This document shows, piece by piece, positions 1-6,220 of a stretch of DNA of 6,220 nucleotides. This stretch comes from Alphaproteobacteria bacterium (GTDB lineage Bacteria; Pseudomonadota; Alphaproteobacteria; Micavibrionales; Micavibrionaceae), in assembly GCA_030427765.1 (NCBI GenBank), contig JAUICS010000088.1, forward strand, positions 1 through 6,220. Direction: 5' to 3'. Both the position numbers and the translations under genes were made by a program. How positions within the stretch are numbered: the first letter of the stretch is position 1; each line of letters starts with the position of its first letter. The notes beneath the pieces are model-generated. The model saw only the letters and a list, made by a program, of their open reading frames with translations, made no database searches and was not told the DNA's origin.

Positions 1-2
1 GT

Positions 3-167
3 TCACATGCGCCGTGTGGCCCGAGAAAGGTGCAGGCAAGCCGTATCCTGAAGCTTGCGACCGTGCTGTTTGTGATAAATGTAACTGTGTTTGCGTTTTT
101 TCATTATGGTTTAGAAACGGCAATGCCATCCTCACATGAGGCATCACACGCCGGACATACCCATTAA
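3..167 (+). CDS. C-terminal part of an unidentified membrane protein with a His-rich tail (partial at left edge)
   Basis: This frame is open from the window edge to a TAA at 165-167 and gives 54 residues with no clear start, so it is probably the end of a gene that begins outside the window. A basic stretch (about residues 8-17, RKVQASRILK) precedes one hydrophobic segment (about 15-37, containing LATVLFVINVTVFAFF). The last 20 residues hold histidines at 34, 45, 49, 52 and 54 and end in HAGHTH. By the positive-inside rule the His-rich tail would face the periplasm. The gene is convergent with zur, with 12 bases between the two stop codons. A periplasmic histidine tail beside a zinc regulator would suit a metal-handling protein, but that is inference and I do not recognise the family. 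Against it are the short length, the lack of a visible start and the absence of homology evidence. The other two plus-strand frames here are less protein-like. Confidence 0.45.
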   Translation, partial: SHAPCGPRKVQASRILKLATVLFVINVTVFAFFHYGLETAMPSSHEASHAGHTH

Positions 168-179
168 TTTAGCTATTCA

Positions 180-626
180 TTACTGGCAGGTTTTGCAGGT
201 TCCGTGTAATTCCAGAACCCAATGGCTTATTTTGAGGCCTGATTCCTCGCTTTTTTTCTGCAATTCGGCGGGGACGGAGCATAGGTGCACTTCCTCCACA
301 TTTCCGCATTTGTCGCAGATAATGAATTGCGACCCTTCATGGTGATGGTCGGTATCGCAACCGATATAGGCATTCAGACTTTCAATACGGTGAATAAATC
401 CGTGGCTTTGCCAGAAATCAATGGCGCGGTAAACCGTTGGGGGTTTTGGTTTATTGAGTGGCTCGGCCAATTTTTCAAGTATGTCGTACGCTCCTAACGG
501 TTTTTTGCTGCCTAGTATGGCTTTCAAAACCTCTTCGCGCGGTTTGGTGACATTCAGGCCATTTTTTTCGCAGTAAAAAATGGCGCTTTCAAAATCATGG
601 AGACGGTCGTGATGTACATCATTCAT
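180..626 (-). CDS. zur: Zinc uptake regulator Zur (Fur family repressor)
   Basis: This 148-residue protein is a Fur-superfamily metalloregulator that resembles Zur more than Fur. When zinc-loaded, Zur dimers bind operators and repress zinc-uptake genes such as znuABC. The N-terminal winged helix (about residues 25-85) includes KPPTVYRAIDF (61-71) and GFIHRIES (76-83), close to E. coli Zur. The dimerisation and metal domain has two CxxC pairs, C104/C107 and C144/C147, matching the structural zinc site. H79, C90, H96 and E111 correspond well to the regulatory zinc ligands of E. coli Zur (H77, C88, H96, E111). Length is near normal, but the protein ends right after the second CxxC and lacks the His-rich extension of E. 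coli Zur. The ATG start has a weak GGGAA ribosome site 7 bases upstream. The gene follows the membrane-protein gene by 19 bases and is probably co-transcribed with it. No zinc transporter operon and no clear Zur operator is visible in this window. A Fur, Mur or PerR role is possible but less likely. Confidence 0.9.
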   Translation of the reverse strand: MNDVHHDRLHDFESAIFYCEKNGLNVTKPREEVLKAILGSKKPLGAYDILEKLAEPLNKPKPPTVYRAIDFWQSHGFIHRIESLNAYIGCDTDHHHEGSQFIICDKCGNVEEVHLCSVPAELQKKSEESGLKISHWVLELHGTCKTCQ

Positions 627-645
627 TGCAATATTCCCAGTTGCT

Positions 646-1146
646 TTAGAGCCACGATTTTACATTGGCAACGCGGTATCCTTTTAACGCGCGCATCAGG
701 CCGTTTGCAAACCGGTATCCCATGTAAATTATACCTGGCCCAAAACTGATAATGTTGGCGACCAGTAATTCATAAAAGAACCGTTCTTTGTATATATCAA
801 GCGTGGCCATAAGATCGTCTGAAAACACCATGTCCTCACCCATTTGATCAATAACACCGGGCTCAAACGACATAAACAGATAGGTAAAGCCAAAAATGCA
901 TGTCACGATAATGAGGAAACCGGCAAGCCAGATTGTCCGGATTAAATATGTTGCGTGATTATGGAGGAGGCTATCTTCTTCAACCTTCCCGCGTGCCACA
1001 TAGGTGTATATGAATACCGTGAGAAACAAAAGAAATCCAAACACTACCACGATGGGATACGGGAAAAACTGTAATATCATTGATGCGATATACAGCGCGT
1101 ACAGGTTATTGACCTTCTTAAAATCCGTATCTTTTTCGTCTGTCAT
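646..1146 (-). CDS. Small multi-pass membrane protein, DUF4870-like
   Basis: This is a 166-residue inner-membrane protein of unknown function. About four hydrophobic segments are visible: residues 14-30, 31-50, 71-92 and 126-146, with a longer acidic loop (about 94-122) between the last two. The pattern of an aromatic N-terminal helix, a YVARG turn (49-53), H64 followed by LIRTIW (68-73), and a C-terminal YRFANGLMRALKG (144-156) resembles the DUF4870/Tic20-like family. Members of that family typically carry an H-x(5)-IRTxW stretch and a basic R-x(3)-G-x(2)-R tail, but this match is from memory and no search was run. The ATG start has a GGGGA ribosome-binding site about 7 bases upstream. The gene lies 76 bases after mutL and 19 bases before zur, so it probably shares a transcript with zur and may have its own promoter in the 76-base gap, where I see no convincing consensus. 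A link to zinc homeostasis is possible only by position. Confidence 0.7.
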   Translation of the reverse strand: MTDEKDTDFKKVNNLYALYIASMILQFFPYPIVVVFGFLLFLTVFIYTYVARGKVEEDSLLHNHATYLIRTIWLAGFLIIVTCIFGFTYLFMSFEPGVIDQMGEDMVFSDDLMATLDIYKERFFYELLVANIISFGPGIIYMGYRFANGLMRALKGYRVANVKSWL

Positions 1147-1222
1147 GTTTTATTCCCCGGGTTTTTAGGAATCGTATCACATATTGCGGCATTTGTTTAT
1201 GCAATGTAATGGCATGAACGGA

Positions 1223-3103
1223 TTATTTCCGGCCAAATAATTTCTCGATATCACTTAATTTCAAGGATACATATGTCGGCCGCCCGTGATTACACTGGCC
1301 GCTAAGCGGTGTGCGTTCCATATCACGCAAAAGGGCATTCATTTCCGCGTTATTAAGGATACGTCCTGAACGGACAGAGCCGTGACATGCGTCTGTGGCC
1401 AGCCGGTGGTTTATCTTTTCCTCCAGCATATTGTGATCCAGATTGGCCTGAAGTGTTTCGGCAATATCGTCCAGCAGGGTGGCCCACGCAATCTTTGTTG
1501 ATGATAATATTGCCGGAATCGCATTGATACTGACGGCATCTTTGCCAAAGGGTTCAATGGATAGGCCAAAACGGTCTAGATATTCCTGCTCGGAAACCAA
1601 CGTATCAATCTTGTCTTCCGGAAGGGTCACAATTTCAGGCGTGATTAACCCCTGTTTCTGGATACCTTTTTCTGTGAGCTGCGCCTTTAATTTTTCGTAG
1701 ACCAGCCGTTCGTGCGCGGCATGCTGATCAATGATGACCAGCCCGTCTGCGGTTTGCGATATGATGTAGTTTTTATGGACTTGTGCTTTTGCCGCGCCCA
1801 ATGGATATGCCTCTGCGTTAATATCCACTTCTTGTTGTACCTCATCAATGTACGGAGTGGACATGTTGTTTGCGGTTGGTTCGGCCTCGAATAATGGTTT
1901 GTAGACGTCGTGCGCGCGCTCTGTCATGTTTTGCGTTACTGGCGGCGGCATAACCGGCCGCATGCTGTTTCCGTAGGATGCTGTATATCCGGCAGATGGT
2001 TGGTGATTATCCTGATGAAACGATGAAATGGCCTTATCCACCAAATGGGACGATGTTGTCCGGCTGTCGCCAAGGATTGCGTGTTTTAACGTTGATACCA
2101 GAAAGTTACGTACGGATTGGGCATCGCGGAAACGTACTTCTGTCTTTGCGGGGTGTACGTTGACATCGACCTCTTTCGTCGGGACGGTCAGGAACAGGAC
2201 GGCAACCGGAAAACGGTTTCCAGGTAATACGTCCGCGTATGCGGCCCTTAGCGCGGAATGAAGAAGTTTATCTTTGACGGGGCGGCCGTTGACGAACAGA
2301 TATTGTTGTTGCGATGTGGCGCGGTGGTACGTCGGCAGGGAAATTAACCCGCCGAGCGTCATGGATTCACGTAGATTGTTGATGGCAATGGCGTTTTCAC
2401 CAAAATCGGGCCCGATAATTTTCTGAACGCGCATTTTTTGGCGTTCAATATCACTGGTGGCGTCATTGTATACCTGGAAATCGCCAACGGTTTTTTCCTG
2501 ATGCGTTAGACGGAACGTAATATTCGGGTGTGCAAGGGCAAGGCGGTATAAAACTTCCTTCACGGCCATGAATTCGGCCTTATCACTCTTAAGAAACTTT
2601 AAACGTGCGGGGGTTTTATAAAATATATTCCGCACGGTAATTTGCGTGCCTTTAAAGTGTGATGATGGTCGCGGCTCAGATTTTTCACCGTTATCGCAGA
2701 TAATTTCCCATGCATCACCGTTATTTGCCGAACGGGACTGGATGGTCACATGACTGACAGACGCAATTGACGGCAGGGCCTCCCCCCGAAACCCAAGCGT
2801 ATGAATGTTTAGTAAATCATCATCCAGCAATTTTGATGTCGCATGGCGTTCCAGACAATCGGACAATTCATCACGGTTCATGCCGTGCCCGTCATCACTG
2901 ATCTGAATCAGGGTTTTTCCGCCATCACGCAGGGCAATGTCAATGGACGTTGCACCGGCATCGATACTATTTTCAACCAGCTCCTTTACCGCCGCCGCCG
3001 GCCGTTCGATAACTTCACCCGCCGCAATCTGGTTTACCAGATGACTTGGCAAATGGCGTATACGTGACGTGTCTGGTCCATTGGTACGTGTTGACGTTTG
3101 CAC
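1223..3103 (-). CDS. mutL: DNA mismatch repair protein MutL (endonuclease type)
   Basis: MutL couples mismatch recognition by MutS to strand incision and removal. With the GTG start chosen here the protein has 626 residues. The N-terminal GHKL ATPase holds NQIAAGEVIERP (24-35), the predicted general base E41 and Mg ligand N45 in KELVEN, DDGHGM (70-75), GFRGEAL (104-110) and VNVHPAKTEVRF (314-325). A variable linker spans about 345-435. The C-terminal domain carries the nuclease motif DQHAAHERLVYE (459-470, fitting DQHA-x2-E-x4-E), ACH (572-574), CNHGRP (604-609) and a terminal FGR (623-625). QGLITP (484-489) fits the beta-clamp-binding pattern Qxx[L/I]xP. These motifs predict a MutL that nicks DNA itself and needs no MutH. 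The start at 3103 is preferred because AAGAAGG lies 6 bases upstream. An in-frame GTG at 3124 would add seven residues but has only AT-rich sequence before it. The gene follows the pentapeptide gene by 32 bases and is probably co-transcribed with it. Confidence 0.97.
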   Translation of the reverse strand: MQTSTRTNGPDTSRIRHLPSHLVNQIAAGEVIERPAAAVKELVENSIDAGATSIDIALRDGGKTLIQISDDGHGMNRDELSDCLERHATSKLLDDDLLNIHTLGFRGEALPSIASVSHVTIQSRSANNGDAWEIICDNGEKSEPRPSSHFKGTQITVRNIFYKTPARLKFLKSDKAEFMAVKEVLYRLALAHPNITFRLTHQEKTVGDFQVYNDATSDIERQKMRVQKIIGPDFGENAIAINNLRESMTLGGLISLPTYHRATSQQQYLFVNGRPVKDKLLHSALRAAYADVLPGNRFPVAVLFLTVPTKEVDVNVHPAKTEVRFRDAQSVRNFLVSTLKHAILGDSRTTSSHLVDKAISSFHQDNHQPSAGYTASYGNSMRPVMPPPVTQNMTERAHDVYKPLFEAEPTANNMSTPYIDEVQQEVDINAEAYPLGAAKAQVHKNYIISQTADGLVIIDQHAAHERLVYEKLKAQLTEKGIQKQGLITPEIVTLPEDKIDTLVSEQEYLDRFGLSIEPFGKDAVSINAIPAILSSTKIAWATLLDDIAETLQANLDHNMLEEKINHRLATDACHGSVRSGRILNNAEMNALLRDMERTPLSGQCNHGRPTYVSLKLSDIEKLFGRK

Positions 3104-3116
3104 GTTAATCCTTCTT
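3104..3116 (-). promoter_or_regulatory. Ribosome binding site that decides the mutL start
   Basis: Read on the minus strand, AAGAAGG (3110-3116) is followed by six bases (ATTAAC) and then the GTG at 3101-3103. This is a near-ideal Shine-Dalgarno sequence and spacing. The upstream in-frame GTG at 3122-3124 has no purine-rich site before it. The initiation site lies wholly between the pentapeptide stop codon and mutL, so mutL can be translated independently of its upstream neighbour. Confidence 0.65.
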
Positions 3117-3135
3117 AGTAGCACATATTTTATAT

Positions 3136-4419
3136 TTATTTTTTATCGGTAAAGGCGTCTTCAATGTTTGCGCCGTCAAGTTTGCACCCGACCAAATTCG
3201 CGCCGCGTAGATCACATTCCGTTAAGTCTGCGTAGGATAAATCCGCACCGCTTAAAATAACATTGCTGAAATTCACCTTTTTCAATACGGCGTGTTGCAG
3301 ATTTGCGGCACTTAGATTTGTTTTAACGTGCGTAACCTTTCCGCCTTTCAACTTTACCTCGAGGGCAGATAAATCGCTGCCGGTCAGATTAATCCGTGCC
3401 ATATTCGCATTTTTGAATGATGTGCCGCGTACATCTGCGCCTTTTATAATCGCATCACGCAGATCGGCACGATCAAAGAATGCGCACTGCATTTCCGTGC
3501 CGGATAAATCCAGGTGAACGCAGTTCGCGCCATTTGCCTTAATCGCCGTTAACGTATGTTCTTTTAATTGTGCCTGATGACGAAGGTCATAACGGCTAAG
3601 GTCGAGTTGTTTTCCGGCCTGTCCCTGTGTTTTGATCCAGAGTTCATGTGCCTTTATAAGATCCTCAACAGGCTCTTCCAGCAAATTGAGCGTTTTATTA
3701 ATTGTGTCCTCGGTTATGGTGTCGGTCAGGTCAGCGCCATGAATTTCAACGTTTTCAAGTTTGGTGCCGATCATGATCGAGCCCTTCATATCGGCCTTAC
3801 GAAGGTCGGAACCGCTTAAATCCACGTCGGACAGGTTGGCGTTTACGAATTTTGATTCCCGTAAATCGGAGTCATTGAAAATTGTGCCTGTCATGTTGGA
3901 GTCGGAAAAATCGGCACCAACGGCACGCGTCCCGGATAAATTGGCCTGTGTCAATTTTGCGCCGGAAAAGATGGTGTGGTTATTCTTGGGTTTTTTTGAT
4001 AGGGCCTTTTCATAATCATCCCATCCTTTTGCGCCTTTATTCTGCATAATAACCCCTTCGCGCAAATCGGCCTTTTGCAGGTCGGCGAGATATAGATTTG
4101 CACTGGCCAGCATGGCCCCGCGAAAATCCGCACGTTTGAATTTGCCGTTCTCAAGATTGGCCTTGCTAAGGTCTGCGGCAAAAAAGGATGCCGATTCAAA
4201 ATTGGCGTTTGATAGGTTGCAGCCTCTCATGATGGCACCGGTAAAATCGGCATTGCTAAGGTTATATCCATGAAAATCAAGCCCGGATATGTCTTTGAAC
4301 TTCGCAATTAGGCGTGAACCACCGGAGTCCCCTTCGAGGAACTTACGGTGAAGCTTGATCATTTCATCAAGTTTCTTCTGTGTCAGAACTGCATATTCGT
4401 CGTCGTCAGGTGGTGTCAT
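3136..4419 (-). CDS. Large pentapeptide-repeat protein with duplicated head segment
   Basis: This 427-residue protein is built almost entirely from pentapeptide repeats (consensus A[D/N]Lxx), which fold as a right-handed quadrilateral beta-helix. Repeats run without a break at 47-126 (16 copies, such as ADLSK and ANLYL) and 149-233 (17 copies). A third block at about 303-421 (roughly 21 copies) is broken by a short insertion near 358-366. A Lys-rich loop (127-148) separates the first two blocks. A non-repeat helical segment (about 17-37, IKLHRKFLEGDSGG) heads the protein, and a similar one (about 251-272, LIKAHELWIKTQGQAG) sits between blocks two and three. There is no signal peptide or membrane segment, so it is probably cytoplasmic. 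The ATG start has no obvious ribosome site; an in-frame stop lies a short way upstream, which limits longer starts. It lies between pgi and mutL on the same strand. Some pentapeptide proteins (Qnr, MfpA) mimic DNA and protect gyrase, but they are about half this size, so the function here is unknown. Confidence 0.9.
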   Translation of the reverse strand: MTPPDDDEYAVLTQKKLDEMIKLHRKFLEGDSGGSRLIAKFKDISGLDFHGYNLSNADFTGAIMRGCNLSNANFESASFFAADLSKANLENGKFKRADFRGAMLASANLYLADLQKADLREGVIMQNKGAKGWDDYEKALSKKPKNNHTIFSGAKLTQANLSGTRAVGADFSDSNMTGTIFNDSDLRESKFVNANLSDVDLSGSDLRKADMKGSIMIGTKLENVEIHGADLTDTITEDTINKTLNLLEEPVEDLIKAHELWIKTQGQAGKQLDLSRYDLRHQAQLKEHTLTAIKANGANCVHLDLSGTEMQCAFFDRADLRDAIIKGADVRGTSFKNANMARINLTGSDLSALEVKLKGGKVTHVKTNLSAANLQHAVLKKVNFSNVILSGADLSYADLTECDLRGANLVGCKLDGANIEDAFTDKK

Positions 4420-4466
4420 GTACAGAATGCTATGTTTACTTAGTGCCTAATTTTTAATGTTAACAC

Positions 4467-4496
4467 GAAATCCTTAGAAATCGAGCCCAAGAAATC
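4467..4496 (-). repeat. Three direct GATTTC repeats in the leader of the pentapeptide gene
   Basis: On the minus strand the hexamer GATTTC occurs at 4491-4496, 4477-4482 and 4467-4472, with start-to-start spacings of 14 and 10 bases. The repeats lie between the promoter candidate at the pgi stop codon and the pentapeptide start codon. They could be binding sites for a regulator, but in an AT-rich spacer they may be chance. Confidence 0.25.
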
Positions 4497-4529
4497 CAAG
4501 CAATTGCATCGTTATTAACACTAGATTTT

Positions 4530-4538
4530 ATTATAACA
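4530..4538 (-). promoter_or_regulatory. Extended -10 promoter candidate overlapping the pgi stop codon
   Basis: The minus strand reads TGTTATAAT, an exact match to the sigma-70 extended -10 consensus TGnTATAAT. It overlaps the last two codons and stop of pgi. No good -35 hexamer lies 16-18 bases upstream, which an extended -10 can tolerate. Transcription would begin near 4523 and leave a leader of about 104 bases before the pentapeptide gene, with mutL next on the same transcript. The 111-base gap contains no clear hairpin terminator for pgi, so readthrough from pgi is also likely. Confidence 0.4.
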
Positions 4539-6105
4539 TAGACAACAACGTATTTAGTTTTGCTTCTGGATTGTCCTGATTTTGTGATGACACGTTATCC
4601 AAAATGCCATTTGCGATGGTCTTACCCAGCTCCACGCCCCATTGATCAAAGCAGTTAATGTTCCACAGTGCGGCTTGCACGAAGATTTTGTGTTCATATG
4701 CGGCAACCAGCATCCCGAGATTAAACGGTGTCATTTTCTCAAGCAGGATAATGTTGCTGGGGCGGTTTCCGTCAAAGACTTTTTGCTGGTCGTTTTGTGC
4801 CTCCTCTAATGTTTGGCCGATGGCGAGGGCCTCAGCCTGAGCCTTCATATTGGCCAGTAATGTCGTATGGTGATCATAAAATTCATGATCGGGGTGTTTG
4901 GCGGCAATAAAATCGGATGATATGAATTCCGTGCCTTGGTGGATAAGCTGGTAGAACGCATGCTGACCGTTCGTGCCGGGCTCACCGAATATGATAGGCC
5001 CCGTGTCGTATTTTATCGGCTTGCCGTCACGGTTTACCGATTTACCGTTCGATTCCATATCCAGTTGCTGGAGATATGCGGGAAAACGTTCAAGGCGTTG
5101 ATCGTATGGCAGGATGGCATGGCCGTGCGCGTCCCAGAAATTACGGTACCAAACACTGAATAATGCCATCAACACCGGTATGTTTTTATCGAATGATGCG
5201 GTTTGGAAATGTTTATCCATACGCGCCGCACCATCAAGTAATTCTTCAAAATTTTCAATGCCAATGGCAATGCAGATGGGCAGGCCGATTGACGACCATA
5301 ATGAAAAACGACCACCAACCCAGTCCCAGAACGGGAACATACGGTCCTCATCAATTCCGAATTCCGTGACCGCCGTCTGATTTGTGGACACGGCGCAAAA
5401 ATGGTCATTCACCGCCTGTTCACCCAGATGTTCGACAATCCAGTTACGGGCCGTGTGCGCGTTCATCAATGTTTCCTGCGTGGTAAAACTTTTGGATGCG
5501 ACGATAAACAGGGTTGTTTCCGGATCGATGTTATTAAACAGCATTTGTGCGGCATGCCCATCAATATTGGCAAGAAAATGTATGTTTAGTGCGTTTGTTG
5601 TATCATTGCACAGGGCCTTGCAAACCATTTCGGGCCCAAGATAGGAGCCGCCGATACCAATATTAACGATATCGGTAAATTGTTTACCCGTGCGTCCGCA
5701 TAATATTCCGGTGCGGATATCTTTTGCGAAGGAATATATGCGCTGTCTTACGCGTTCAACATCGGGAACAACATTCTTGCCGTTAACATTCAATTTTGCC
5801 TTTTTCAGGCTTCGGAGGGCCATATGCATGGCGGCGCGGTTTTCGGTGTTATTGACTGTTTCACCGGAAAACAGTTTTTGAATCCAGGCTTCAAGGTCTT
5901 GCTCCTTTGCCAGATCAATCAGGAGTGAGAGCGTTTCCCGATTAAAGATATTGTGTTTGAAATCAAGCGTCAGGCCATCAAGTGCGATACGATATTTTTT
6001 TGGATTGTCCTGACGTTTGCCAAGTTCATCACGCAGATGGATGTCCTTGAATTCCTTTTTGTGGGCCTGTAAAGCCTTCCACCCCTGTGTTTTATCTAAA
6101 TTCAT
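4531..6105 (-). CDS. pgi: Glucose-6-phosphate isomerase
   Basis: This cytoplasmic enzyme of glycolysis and gluconeogenesis interconverts glucose 6-phosphate and fructose 6-phosphate. The 524 residues form one full-length member of the family, slightly shorter than E. coli Pgi (549). The two SIS domains are recognisable from NIGIGGSYLGPEM (148-160) and the sugar-phosphate loop SKSFTTQET (204-212). The first family signature is DWVGGRFSLWSSIG (261-274), with R266 in the active site. MESNGK (350-355) contains the predicted proton-transfer base E351. GTNGQHAFYQLIHQ (377-390) contains H382, which acts in ring opening. The second signature ends in WGVELGK (489-495) with the catalytic-site lysine K495. 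All key residues are present, so the enzyme should be active. The ATG start gives the usual N-terminus (a tryptophan near residue 9 followed by LxxH) but has no clear ribosome site. The gene begins 15 bases after the M16 peptidase stop, so translational coupling or readthrough is likely. Confidence 0.98.
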   Translation of the reverse strand: MNLDKTQGWKALQAHKKEFKDIHLRDELGKRQDNPKKYRIALDGLTLDFKHNIFNRETLSLLIDLAKEQDLEAWIQKLFSGETVNNTENRAAMHMALRSLKKAKLNVNGKNVVPDVERVRQRIYSFAKDIRTGILCGRTGKQFTDIVNIGIGGSYLGPEMVCKALCNDTTNALNIHFLANIDGHAAQMLFNNIDPETTLFIVASKSFTTQETLMNAHTARNWIVEHLGEQAVNDHFCAVSTNQTAVTEFGIDEDRMFPFWDWVGGRFSLWSSIGLPICIAIGIENFEELLDGAARMDKHFQTASFDKNIPVLMALFSVWYRNFWDAHGHAILPYDQRLERFPAYLQQLDMESNGKSVNRDGKPIKYDTGPIIFGEPGTNGQHAFYQLIHQGTEFISSDFIAAKHPDHEFYDHHTTLLANMKAQAEALAIGQTLEEAQNDQQKVFDGNRPSNIILLEKMTPFNLGMLVAAYEHKIFVQAALWNINCFDQWGVELGKTIANGILDNVSSQNQDNPEAKLNTLLSML

Positions 6106-6120
6106 ATGAAAGTGCGGCGT

Positions 6121-6220
6121 TTATTCAACGTTTGGCAGGTCTTCAATAACAACATCGGGGTAGACATTTGTAGGTTGCCCAACGGTGATAATGGCAAAAT
6201 TTTCCTGCGTCAGGATACGG
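6121..6220 (-). CDS. C-terminal end of an M16 (insulinase-like) peptidase, partial
   Basis: A frame entering from the right edge gives 32 residues and a TAA at 6121-6123. The peptide includes ILTQENFAIITVGQPTNVYP and ends in DLPNVE. The pattern of an IL turn, a short hydrophobic strand (FAIITVGQP) and a brief acidic tail resembles the last strand of M16 zinc-peptidase domains, where a line such as 'LTVVVVGdp' is typical. The catalytic HxxEH motif would lie outside the window, so whether this is an active or inactive M16 subunit cannot be judged. From memory, alphaproteobacteria often have paired M16 genes near mutL, which fits this position 15 bases upstream of pgi. With only 32 residues the family call is tentative, but the presence of a coding end is well supported. 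Confidence 0.6.
   Translation of the reverse strand, partial: RILTQENFAIITVGQPTNVYPDVVIEDLPNVE

Noticed and set aside
3..104. A minus-strand frame of 33 residues, rich in Lys, Arg and His, downstream of zur.
   Set aside because: It is antisense to the more protein-like plus-strand frame with a membrane segment, has no clear ribosome site and its composition looks random.
123..144. Inverted repeats around CCTCACATGAGG (130-141) and ATGCC/GGCAT (123-127, 140-144), considered as a terminator between zur and its convergent neighbour.
   Set aside because: The stems are only five base pairs, they lie inside the plus-strand coding frame and no T-run follows on either strand.
1147..1222. Gap between mutL and the membrane-protein gene, checked for a promoter or terminator.
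   Set aside because: TTGCAT and a TACGAT-like box are present but their spacing (22 bases) is too long, and there is no stable hairpin with a T-run.
3951..4199. An 82-residue minus-strand frame inside the pentapeptide gene.
   Set aside because: It is a shifted-frame shadow of the periodic repeat sequence; the main frame shows clear A[D/N]Lxx repeats throughout the region.
4530..4544. The TGTTATAAT stretch as half of a Zur operator, since alphaproteobacterial Zur boxes resemble TGTTATAATATAACA.
   Set aside because: Only one half-site is present, the other arm does not match, and the position between pgi and the pentapeptide gene gives no zinc context.
5384..5644. An 86-residue plus-strand frame opposite pgi, rich in cysteine.
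   Set aside because: It is antisense to a fully conserved part of pgi and shows no ribosome site or recognisable domain.

Overview
The window holds a run of genes on the minus strand, read from the right edge to the left: the tail of an M16-type peptidase (6121-6220), pgi (glucose-6-phosphate isomerase), a long pentapeptide-repeat protein, mutL, a small DUF4870-like membrane protein, and zur (zinc uptake regulator). At the far left a short open frame on the plus strand (3-167), probably the end of a larger gene entering from outside, runs convergently into zur. I see no tRNA, rRNA, CRISPR array, insertion sequence or phage gene, and no stretch over 300 bases lacks a gene.

The organism is a Gram-negative bacterium, most likely an alphaproteobacterium. 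The reasons are an M16 peptidase end next to pgi and close to mutL (from memory, M16 peptidase and mutL genes often lie near each other in that class), a proteobacterial-type Zur, and a MutL that keeps the metal-dependent endonuclease motifs lost in MutH-using gammaproteobacteria such as E. coli. Base composition is moderate and even across the genes, so nothing looks recently acquired. I cannot name the genus with confidence.

The right half looks like one transcription unit or two. The M16 tail and pgi are 15 bases apart. A 111-base gap after pgi contains a promoter candidate (an extended -10 overlapping the pgi stop codon) that could drive the pentapeptide gene and mutL, which are 32 bases apart if the better-supported mutL start (GTG at 3103) is used. 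A 76-base gap then separates mutL from the membrane-protein/zur pair, whose two genes are 19 bases apart and probably co-transcribed.

Most of the genes are housekeeping: Pgi works in glycolysis and gluconeogenesis, MutL in mismatch repair, and Zur in zinc homeostasis. The least ordinary items are the pentapeptide protein, which has three repeat blocks and what looks like a duplicated head segment, and the His-tailed membrane fragment convergent with zur. I found no convincing evidence for a wholly new multi-gene system.
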